Shown piece after piece: positions 34,920-42,054 of a stretch of 64,000 nt of DNA. Positions within the stretch are counted from its first letter, which is position 1; each line of letters opens with the position of its first letter. Source of the stretch: RGIG5612 sp017511185 (GTDB lineage: Bacteria > Bacillota > Clostridia > Lachnospirales > Lachnospiraceae); the NCBI GenBank assembly GCA_017511185.1, contig JAFWLF010000111.1, forward strand, positions 10,358-74,357, in the 5' to 3' direction. The position numbers were made by a program, and so were the translations under genes. The notes under the pieces were generated by a model that saw only the letters and a program-made list of their open reading frames with translations, searched no databases and was not told the DNA's origin.

Positions 34920-34950
34920 ATTGGCACCTCCAATGTTTCTTTCTGTCTGT

Positions 34951-34980
34951 ATTATAGGGTGCCCAATCTTACTCCCGCAA
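34951..34980 (-). promoter_or_regulatory. sigma-A-type promoter of MerR gene
   Basis: On the minus strand TTGCGG (34980-34975), an 18-bp spacer and TATAAT (34956-34951) lie about 30 nt upstream of the start. Confidence 0.65.
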
Positions 34981-35008
34981 TTTGAAAAAAGACGACTTTT
35001 TCATACTC

Positions 35009-35764
35009 TTATTTCAACGCTTCGCTCAGACTATACGGTATTCCGCGCGGTCCCCGCACGGCAAAAATGCCATATTCCTCTTTTAAGACATCAAACGGGA
35101 ATTCATCAGGTTTGTACTTTTTAAGCAGCTTGATCTTCATCAATGCCTTGATGGTAAGGTTCTCATCCGCAAATACAAATGGGATATCCGTTTCCGTCAC
35201 CTTGCATTTATACAGGATGGCGGATACCGGTGCTGCTACATACATATAAACCGTATCCCCGGTTTTAATTCCGCTGCCCTGCTTCCATTCGGTCTCCTTT
35301 GTATGGTCAAACATGTGCTCCACATCGTAATACTTTGGATTGGCCGGCACGATCCACTCTTTTGGCGGTCGCATCTTCTGCTTCTTTTGCGCAGATGCAG
35401 TAGCAGCAAAGCTGTCATCGATCAGCCCAAAGATGGTTTCCTGCGGGACGGTGCCATCCAGAAGGATGGATACCCAGTTTCCTTTGCTGAAATGATATCC
35501 CTTAAAGAATCCTTCCTGCTGGACCAGGATATCAGCCAGGAACGGATCCTCCGGTTTCACGTTCAGGATGTCCACACGCTCATCGCCAGACAGTCCCAGT
35601 CGCTCTCGCGGGACATCCATAATAATGGCAAACCACTTGCGGTTATCCTCGTGACGGAACACAGCATACTCCGGATACCTCCTCCAAAGATATTCCGGAG
35701 TACTCTTGTATTTCTTCTTCACATATTTGATCACATCATCGCGTAATGTCATTTTGTTAGTCAT
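35009..35764 (-). CDS. MmcQ/YjbR-family protein with C-terminal PUA/EVE-like domain (251 aa)
   Basis: Residues 5-115 match the YjbR/MmcQ fold (KSTPEYLWRRYPEYAVFRHE, KWFAIIMDVPRERLGL, GYHFSKGNWVSILLDGTV, LIDDSF). The C-terminal half (WIVPANPKYYDVEHMF, GDTVYMYVAAPVSAILYKC) looks like an EVE/ASCH-type PUA fold that often binds modified bases. Its ATG overlaps the end of the nitroreductase gene by 8 nt. Confidence 0.8.
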   Translation of the reverse strand: MTNKMTLRDDVIKYVKKKYKSTPEYLWRRYPEYAVFRHEDNRKWFAIIMDVPRERLGLSGDERVDILNVKPEDPFLADILVQQEGFFKGYHFSKGNWVSILLDGTVPQETIFGLIDDSFAATASAQKKQKMRPPKEWIVPANPKYYDVEHMFDHTKETEWKQGSGIKTGDTVYMYVAAPVSAILYKCKVTETDIPFVFADENLTIKALMKIKLLKKYKPDEFPFDVLKEEYGIFAVRGPRGIPYSLSEALK

Positions 35765-36485
35765 CGCTCCATTGCTTTAAGTACTCTCGTACCGATCTTG
35801 TCATCTCTATGGAAAAATCCGAATCATATTTCCGCTTGCAGAAGGCGCGGATCCATTCCTCGTAATCTTTGCCGCCGGTCTTGCAGGAAAGCTGCTCTTT
35901 GATTGCGTCTGCATCCAGGATCTGATACTTGTTCTCATGGACCATGTGTGCCATGCTCCGCTCTGGTTTTTGTCGTTCTTTCTGCTGTTCGGTCGGATAT
36001 CCAAAGACCAGCAGCGCTGCCGGAAAGACATACTCCGGAAGATCAAGGAGTAAGCGCAGCTCTTCCATGTTTTCCATGACATCGCCAATATAGCAGGAGC
36101 CTATGCCGTAAGACTGCGCAGCTACCACTGCATTCTGCGCTGCGATCACAGCATCATCGATGGCCAGAATCAGATCGCCCTCGCCAGGCGCGCGCACATT
36201 GCACCCTGCCAGGCGGAAGGCATCGTACCATTTCTGATAATCCGCCAGGAAAAGCAGAACCAGTTTGCCTTTTGCTATGAATGGCTGATGGTCGCAGATG
36301 TCGCTCAGTTTTTCCAGTATCTCCGGGTCAAAGATCCGCAGGATGGTATACAGCTGCATGTTGCCGGCGGTCGGCGCCATCACAGCAGAGGTCAGGATCT
36401 CCTGCACTTTTGTCTCATCAATCTCCTGCTCCGTAAAGACCCGTACAGACTTGCGCTCATAGAGCTGTTTGATTACTTCGTTCAT
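35757..36485 (-). CDS. nitroreductase-family flavoprotein (242 aa)
   Basis: FMN-binding motifs are visible: YERKSVRVFTEQEI at the N-terminus, MAPTAGNMQLYTI, and GIGSCYIGDVMENMEEL, followed by FPAALLVFGYP. The family reduces nitro, quinone or flavin-type substrates with NAD(P)H. The start overlaps the radical SAM stop by four bases (ATGA). It is third in an operon with an OYE reductase and a radical SAM protein. Confidence 0.87.
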   Translation of the reverse strand: MNEVIKQLYERKSVRVFTEQEIDETKVQEILTSAVMAPTAGNMQLYTILRIFDPEILEKLSDICDHQPFIAKGKLVLLFLADYQKWYDAFRLAGCNVRAPGEGDLILAIDDAVIAAQNAVVAAQSYGIGSCYIGDVMENMEELRLLLDLPEYVFPAALLVFGYPTEQQKERQKPERSMAHMVHENKYQILDADAIKEQLSCKTGGKDYEEWIRAFCKRKYDSDFSIEMTRSVREYLKQWSDD

Positions 36486-37579
36486 GATTCCCCTTTTAAG
36501 ATGGCTTCCACTTGCTCCTTCTTCTCATACAGCACGCATCCGCCTTCATGGCTTTCCTTCAGCAGATCGCCATCGCGCAGCGCTTCAAACAGCCGTGATG
36601 CGATAGTTTCCCTCAGCGAGGTGTTCTTCACGTTAATGTCAGAATATGGTGAGAACGGACATGGCTCGGCATCGCCGTGGGAGTTGATATGGAAGAACTC
36701 CCGTCCTGCTGCCATGCAGCCGCCCATCGCCAGCTCGTCGCCCGGGAAGGATAAGATCAGCATCTCATCCATGCTCGCGCGGATCGGCTCCAATACTTCT
36801 TCCATGTAGGCGCGTTCGTCATCGCCAGGTGCCAGATGGCGGGATTCATCGGTGACCGGAACAAATTCCACAAAGATCACCAGCTTGCATCCCTTGGCAG
36901 CCAGGTCATCCAGATATTCTCTGGATACCACTTCTTTTACGTTTTCTGTGGTGACGGTAATGGATGCGCCAAAGATCAGGCCTTTCTCCTGAAATGCCTG
37001 CATGTTTTTGGTGACAATGTCATAGACGCCTTTGCCTCGGCGCTCATCGGTGATCTCTTTGCCGCCCTCAATGCTGAGCACCGGGATCAGGTTTCGGTTT
37101 TTGTCCAGCAGCTGGAAGTATTCATCATCGATAAATGTCCCGTTCGTAAAGATTGGGAAAATGATGTTTGGCATGGTGGCTGCTGCCCGCATGACGTCCC
37201 TGCGGATCATCGGCTCGCCGCCTGCCACCAGAATAAAGCTGACGCCCAGCTCTTCTGCTTCCTGAAAGATCTTCTGCCATTCTTCTCCGGTCAGCTGCGC
37301 TTTTGGTTCTTCATCCACGGTGGTGTGGATGCAGCGCGAATAACATCCTGCGCAGTGCAGGTTGCAGCTGCTGGTGATGCTGGCAAGCAGGAATCCCGGC
37401 ACGTGCAGGCCTTCTTCTTCCAGTTTCATCCTGCGCTTGGATGCATCGCGGCTGGCCTTGGCAAACCGCAGCATGAATGCGCTTTCTTTTGGGTTCTTCA
37501 GGGTCGCTTTGATGGTATCGGCGACGATCTTTTCCACGCCCTGCTCGATATGCTTCTGCAGATCGAATTGTGGTTTCAT
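36482..37579 (-). CDS. radical SAM protein (365 aa)
   Basis: The cluster motif is C72-x3-C76-x2-C79 (SCNLHCAGC), with ILVAGGEPMIRRDV, FTNGTFID and LSIEGGKEITDE following, and a late cysteine pattern (GGCMAAG, AEPCPFSPYSD) that could bind an auxiliary cluster. The product is not identifiable. It sits 29 nt downstream of the OYE-type reductase, so a joint redox pathway is likely. Confidence 0.85.
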   Translation of the reverse strand: MKPQFDLQKHIEQGVEKIVADTIKATLKNPKESAFMLRFAKASRDASKRRMKLEEEGLHVPGFLLASITSSCNLHCAGCYSRCIHTTVDEEPKAQLTGEEWQKIFQEAEELGVSFILVAGGEPMIRRDVMRAAATMPNIIFPIFTNGTFIDDEYFQLLDKNRNLIPVLSIEGGKEITDERRGKGVYDIVTKNMQAFQEKGLIFGASITVTTENVKEVVSREYLDDLAAKGCKLVIFVEFVPVTDESRHLAPGDDERAYMEEVLEPIRASMDEMLILSFPGDELAMGGCMAAGREFFHINSHGDAEPCPFSPYSDINVKNTSLRETIASRLFEALRDGDLLKESHEGGCVLYEKKEQVEAILKGES

Positions 37580-37608
37580 AAAGTTTTCTTTCTGCCCAGG
37601 TGTTTGTT

Positions 37609-39522
37609 TTACAGGTCTCTTGCGATCGTGTATGCGTTTCTGACTGCGTTCAGAATGTTGGCAACGGTGCTGCAGTCGCCGATCATCTGGAACTCCGGCG
37701 CGTACGGTGCAAAGGCGAACGCTTCCTCGTCCAGCGGCTTCTGGCCGGTCGCCACGATCACGGTGTCGGCTTCGATCAGCTTCTCCTGGCCGTCCTGCAT
37801 GTAGTACAGGCCCTCGTCGGTGACTTTCGATGCGGTTGCGTTGAACGTCACTTCCATGCCGCGTCTGCGCAGTTCGCGCTTGACGGCAAGTCCCTGCGAG
37901 CCTAAGCCCGGCGCGTTGATGGTTTTGCCCATCTCAATGACATCGGTCTTAATGCCTTCCATATCCAGGAAGATGGAAAGCTCGCAGCCTACCAGGCCGC
38001 CGCCGATGATCGCCACTTTCTTGCCCAGCTTGTCCGGGTTCTCAAATGCGTACTGCGCGGTGACCACGTTTTTGCCATCGATGCCCGGGACCGGCGGGAA
38101 TGCCGGCTTGCTGCCTACACAGGCAAGAATAACATCCGGCTTCATCTCTTCCATCATCGCCGGCGTTGCCTCGGTGCCAAGGCGCACATCGACGCCTTCT
38201 TTATCCAGGTTCCGGGTCTGGAATTCCAGATATTTCCGGAAGTATTTCTTGAATGGAACTTTTTCTTCGCAGTGCATGCCGCCGCCCAGGTAATCGTTCT
38301 TCTCAAACAGGGTGACGTTGTGGCCGCATCTCTTGGCCTCCACTGCTGCCTCCATGCCGGCGATGCCGCCGCCAATGACTACCACGTTCTTTGACACTTC
38401 TGCTTTCTGCTCCAGCGGGAACTGTGCCTCGCGGGAGGTGCGCGGATTCAGTGCGCAGACCAGCAGGCCTGTCATGATGGATGACCAGCAGCTCATGCAC
38501 TTGATACATGGGATGATGTCCTCGTCGCGGCCGGCTCTTGCCTTGTTCGGCAGATACGGATCGCACATCAGCGCGCGGGCGCAGTTGACAAAGTCAGCCT
38601 TGCCGCTCGCGATAACTTCTTCCATAAATTCCGGGGTGGAGATGGATCCGACCGTGCCCACCAGGGAATGTTTCATTTCTTTTTTGATTGCGGCCGCATA
38701 CTCAACCAGGGCGCCTTCTTCCTGGAACATCGTCGGTGCGCAGACCTGCCACTCGTCGTTGGACAGGGTGCCGTGGATGCCGCAGGATACGTGAATAATG
38801 TCTGCGTGGCCATCCAGCGCTTTAGCGTACTCAATGCCCTCGGCAAAGTCGTAGCCCTGGGACAGCTCGGATGCGCTGATACGGAACTCGATCGGGAATC
38901 CCTTGCCGCATGCCTCGTGGATCTTATCACAGATCATGATGGCAAACTTAGCGCGGTTCTCGCGGCTGCCGCCCCACTCATCGGTTCTCTGGTTGGTGTA
39001 CTCGCTGAAGAACTGCTCCGGCAGCCAGCCGTGTCCACCGTGAATGGTGACCATGTTGAAGCCTTTATTCTTAGCGTTTACCGCTGACCGGACGTAGTTG
39101 TTGACGATGTCGTAAACTTCTTCCGTGGTATAGGCTGTAACCGGATGGCCGTCGACCATGCCCTCGGATGGTCCCTTTGCTGCGCCGCCGTACCGTCCGC
39201 AATGGGACAGCTCAGCCGATGCCACTGCGCCGTGACGTTTGATGCCGTCCGCCATCCTGCCCAAATAGAACAGGCCAAATGGATTCAGGAGGTCGACACA
39301 TCTGTTCCCGCGCGGGCTTCTCGGTTTGTCTACCTGGCATTCGCCGATACAAACCGCTGCGGCGCCGCCTTTTGCCTTCTCGACATAGTAGTCGATGGCG
39401 TTGTCGCCTAACGTGCAGTCTTCTTTGATGTCCACCCATCCGGTAGGTGAAGCAAAGATCCTATTTCTGAAAACAACATCCCCGACTTTGATCGGAGAAA
39501 ACAAATGTGGGTACTTAAGCAT
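37609..39522 (-). CDS. Fe-S flavoenzyme of the OYE/2,4-dienoyl-CoA reductase family (637 aa)
   Basis: The N-terminal TIM barrel is OYE-like (LFSPIKVGDVVFRNRIFASP, HGGHGWLPEQFFS, TNQRTDEWGGS). The cysteine cluster CIKCMSCW with a distal C binds a 4Fe-4S centre. The C-terminal part holds FAD/NAD dinucleotide folds (VVVIGGGIAGMEAAVEAKRC, KVAIIGGGLVGCELSIFL). Relatives include BaiCD/BaiH-type enoate reductases of gut clostridia. The ribosome site is AGGAGGAG. It is the first gene of a four-gene operon. Confidence 0.88.
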   Translation of the reverse strand: MLKYPHLFSPIKVGDVVFRNRIFASPTGWVDIKEDCTLGDNAIDYYVEKAKGGAAAVCIGECQVDKPRSPRGNRCVDLLNPFGLFYLGRMADGIKRHGAVASAELSHCGRYGGAAKGPSEGMVDGHPVTAYTTEEVYDIVNNYVRSAVNAKNKGFNMVTIHGGHGWLPEQFFSEYTNQRTDEWGGSRENRAKFAIMICDKIHEACGKGFPIEFRISASELSQGYDFAEGIEYAKALDGHADIIHVSCGIHGTLSNDEWQVCAPTMFQEEGALVEYAAAIKKEMKHSLVGTVGSISTPEFMEEVIASGKADFVNCARALMCDPYLPNKARAGRDEDIIPCIKCMSCWSSIMTGLLVCALNPRTSREAQFPLEQKAEVSKNVVVIGGGIAGMEAAVEAKRCGHNVTLFEKNDYLGGGMHCEEKVPFKKYFRKYLEFQTRNLDKEGVDVRLGTEATPAMMEEMKPDVILACVGSKPAFPPVPGIDGKNVVTAQYAFENPDKLGKKVAIIGGGLVGCELSIFLDMEGIKTDVIEMGKTINAPGLGSQGLAVKRELRRRGMEVTFNATASKVTDEGLYYMQDGQEKLIEADTVIVATGQKPLDEEAFAFAPYAPEFQMIGDCSTVANILNAVRNAYTIARDL

Positions 39523-39699
39523 TGAATAACTCCTCCTAATTTATATTTTTTGTTTGATATTCCCTTGTTTGTTTAATTTCCTTGATTGTTTTATTTCTTG
39601 ATTGTTTATTTCCCCCATGAAATCTTTCTTATTTTATACCATATTAGTATTGATGGCACTATTTTTATTAGCATGGGGTAATTCGTTTGGCGGATGGGA

Positions 39700-39806
39700 G
39701 CGCTTTTTGTGGCGGATGGCATCGCGAGCGCCATCCTTTTAGGGGGCGGGTGACATCGCGAGCTGCATTCATTTGGGGGCGGGTGACATCGCGCGCTGCA
39801 TCTCTT
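39700..39806. repeat. GC-rich repeat family (GGGGCGG-N-TGACATCGCG), left block
   Basis: Three imperfect copies, about 33 bp apart, of a unit containing GACATCGCGAGCTGCAT and TTTAGGGGGCGGG. The same family reappears at 40160-40237 and, less well, at 45255-45340. The adjoining stretch 39523-39699 is AT-rich leader of the OYE operon with no gene. Confidence 0.7.
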
Positions 39807-39823
39807 TTGCCCTGGCGCGGCGC

Positions 39824-40148
39824 ATTACTCCTATATGACCATTTTGTTGAAAAGGGAGTAATTTTCACAAGCTATTTTCATCCCTTTTTGACAAAAAGAA
39901 TTGCATTACTCCCATACGAACATTTTTTTCAAAAGGGAGTAATTTCTCCCGGCATTTTTCTTCCCTTTTTGACAAAAAGAATTGCATTACTCCCATACGA
40001 ACATTTTTTTCAAAAAGGAGTAATAATTTGGATCCCGGAGAGCCCCAAAACCCTCAATTTACTCCCTATAGATGATTTTGCTCAAAAGGGAGTAATTTTT
40101 GCAGAAAAAAATACTCCCTTTTGGAAAAAGTTTCTCTATAGGAGTAAA
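39824..40148. repeat. ATTACTCC dyad array (five 39-nt elements)
   Basis: Each element runs from ATTACTCC to GGAGTAAT and is 39 nt long: 39824-39862, 39905-39943, 39986-40024, 40058-40096 and 40110-40148. The last is inverted and slightly diverged. The first three recur at 81-bp spacing. The interior shares CTATA near the left arm and TTTT-N-CAAAAGG near the right arm. Confidence 0.85.
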
Positions 40149-40159
40149 GGCGGAGGGGA

Positions 40160-40237
40160 GCGCATCTGCATCCTTTTTTAGGGGCGGATGTCATCGCGCG
40201 CTTCATCCTTTTAGGGGCGGATGTCATCGCGCGCTGC
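40160..40237. repeat. GC-rich repeat family, right block
   Basis: Two to three copies of AGGGGCGGATGTCATCGCG-type units spaced about 33 bp, matching the block at 39700-39806. They separate the ATTACTCC and ATTATTCT arrays. Confidence 0.7.
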
Positions 40238-40482
40238 ATTATTCTCCCTGCGCCATTTGTTTCTCACAAGAATAATTTTGACCTGCCAAAATTATTCTTG
40301 CTCTGCAGAAGTTGAATCAATTATTCTCCCTAAGCGGTTTTTTCTCAGCAAGAATAATAAAATGGCCCCAAATGAGGCCATTTTTCTCTAAATAATTCTC
40401 CATGGAGAACTTGTTGCGGGCAAGAATAGTTTTTGACAAAAATATTATTCTTGCTGAGGATGCCGCGCGATATAAGAATAAT
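40238..40482. repeat. ATTATTCT dyad array (39-nt elements)
   Basis: Elements at 40238-40276, 40320-40358, 40392-40430 and 40444-40482 run from ATTATTCT (or ATAATTCT) to AGAATAAT (or AGAATAGT), each 39 nt. Adjacent elements also pair across the gap: CAAGAATAATTTTG and CAAAATTATTCTTG form a perfect 14-bp stem at 40267-40300. Confidence 0.85.
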
Positions 40483-40495
40483 CCTGCAGCGCATC

Positions 40496-40530
40496 AAAAA
40501 TCCTCCCCAACGATAGCCCTCAGGGAGGAT
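40496..40530 (-). terminator. terminator after rhodanese gene
   Basis: On the minus strand ATCCTCCC and GGGAGGAT pair around a 15-nt loop and are followed by TTTTT. It lies about 30 nt past the rhodanese stop. Confidence 0.75.
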
Positions 40531-40557
40531 GATGTTGACCTGTATTAAGCCTGCCGG

Positions 40558-41196
40558 TCAGTCGGTCACGACTTCGCCTTTCCACGTCATGATGCCGCCA
40601 AACTCCAGCACGCGCGTGTAGCCGATGTCCGTCAGCTTCTTGGATGCCGCCGCGCTCCGCCGTCCGGTCTGGCAATACACCAGCAGCACCTGGTCCAGAT
40701 CAGGGAGTTCCGCAGGCTGCTCATCCGCGATGCCCTCGTTCGGCACGTTGATGGCGCCCGGGATGTGCCCCTTGGCAAATTCATCCGGCCGGCGCACGTC
40801 CACGATTACGTAAGGCTCATCGCCCGCCATGATCTTCATCGCCTCGGCCTGGCTGATGTGTTTGTATGTTCCAAATTCGTTTTTCTCGATCATAGTTGCT
40901 TTGCTTTCATTTGTAACGGAGACTTGCTCCAGTGGATTCTTTTTTGCGGAATACGGATTGACGTTTTTCGGTTCCGGGCGCGATGTCGTCGGCCCGCTTG
41001 TTGCGAAGCCCAGCACCAGGGTAATCAGCAGCGCATGGATGAACCACGCGACCAGTGGGATCGCGATCAACCACAGAGGCCAGCCCGCCACAAAGTGCAG
41101 GATTACCAACACGGCCACCAGCACCAGCCAGAAGCCGCGAAACACCATATTCAATAATAGGCTCAAGAGAAAGCCATGTCCTTTTGCCCGCTTCAT
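40558..41196 (-). CDS. membrane-anchored rhodanese-domain protein (212 aa)
   Basis: Two N-terminal membrane helices (about residues 8-32 and 38-62) lead to a linker and a rhodanese domain: VIVDVRRPDEFAKGHIPGAI and the active loop VYCQTGRRS with Cys175. The final FGGIMTWKGEVV is the family end motif. Rhodaneses transfer sulfane sulfur. The ribosome site is AAAGGACTGCGG. It lies 51 nt downstream of plsC. Confidence 0.88.
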   Translation of the reverse strand: MKRAKGHGFLLSLLLNMVFRGFWLVLVAVLVILHFVAGWPLWLIAIPLVAWFIHALLITLVLGFATSGPTTSRPEPKNVNPYSAKKNPLEQVSVTNESKATMIEKNEFGTYKHISQAEAMKIMAGDEPYVIVDVRRPDEFAKGHIPGAINVPNEGIADEQPAELPDLDQVLLVYCQTGRRSAAASKKLTDIGYTRVLEFGGIMTWKGEVVTD

Positions 41197-41247
41197 CCGC
41201 AGTCCTTTCTATATAGGAATGTCGCGCCGCGCCTAAATCATCGCCCG

Positions 41248-41994
41248 CTACATCGGCGGCAGCCCGTTTGTGCAGTTCTTCACGTGCGATGCGATCAGCT
41301 CGTGCACGCGGTCCGGAAGCGCCTCCCGCTCCTCCGTCGTCAGGTCCTTTGTCGGGATCGGCTCCAGGAACTCGATGCGCACAGGCCCGCCCTTTATGAT
41401 CGGGATGTGGTCATCGAACAAGAGCCCCGCGCCGTTGATGGCCACCGGAACGATCGGCACGCCTGGCTTGGTCGCCAGCTTGAAGCTGCCATGTTTGAAC
41501 GGCAGCATCTCGCCCTCCACCTTGGAGCGCGTGCCCTCCGGGAAGATCCACATGGAGATGCCCTGCTCAATGTACTTCACTCCCTGCAGGATGGCCTTGA
41601 TGCCCTCGCGCGAGTTTTTGCGGTCGAGGAAGAGGCAGTAGACCGAGTCCATCCACCAGCTGATCAGCGGCCAGTGCTCCATTTCTTTTTTTGCCACGAA
41701 GCCCGTGCGGTCCGGAAGGACCGGGTAGGTGGCGATGATGTCCATGAACCCGCGGTGGTTGGAGATGTAGACCACCGGCTCGCCCTTTTTCGGCAGGTTC
41801 TCCAGCCCGACGTACTCGACTTTGGCGCCGGCCAGGAACTTTGTGATCCGCAGCGCGGTCTGCACAAACTTCAGGCAGATCATGTCCCGCTTGTACCGGT
41901 TGAACAGACCCACCAGCCGCGTGAACGGAAACAGAAACGCCGTGACGATGGTGATGAGAATCGCACATATAAGAATCAGAATCAGCCGTATCAT
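41248..41994 (-). CDS. plsC: 1-acyl-sn-glycerol-3-phosphate acyltransferase (PlsC family)
   Basis: Acyltransferase motif I is SNHRGFMDIIATYP (NH-x4-D), motif III FPEGTRSKVEG, and motif IV VPIVPVAINGAG. An N-terminal hydrophobic helix (LILILICAILITIVTAFLF) anchors it. It would acylate lysophosphatidate to phosphatidate at the membrane. The ribosome site is GTGAGGTTTTGAA. Confidence 0.88.
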   Translation of the reverse strand: MIRLILILICAILITIVTAFLFPFTRLVGLFNRYKRDMICLKFVQTALRITKFLAGAKVEYVGLENLPKKGEPVVYISNHRGFMDIIATYPVLPDRTGFVAKKEMEHWPLISWWMDSVYCLFLDRKNSREGIKAILQGVKYIEQGISMWIFPEGTRSKVEGEMLPFKHGSFKLATKPGVPIVPVAINGAGLLFDDHIPIIKGGPVRIEFLEPIPTKDLTTEEREALPDRVHELIASHVKNCTNGLPPM

Positions 41995-42054
41995 TTCAAA
42001 ACCTCACTGATTGGTGAAACCCCGTTGCTTCAAATTTATTCGGGCGGACCCGCG

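Noticed and set aside
37609..39522. Plus-strand frames up to 322 codons opposite the radical SAM and OYE genes
   Set aside because: Shadows of strongly supported minus-strand genes with domain motifs.
39687..40181. 164-codon frame across the repeat block
   Set aside because: Its protein repeats simply reflect the 81-bp DNA repeats; no ribosome site and no conserved domain.
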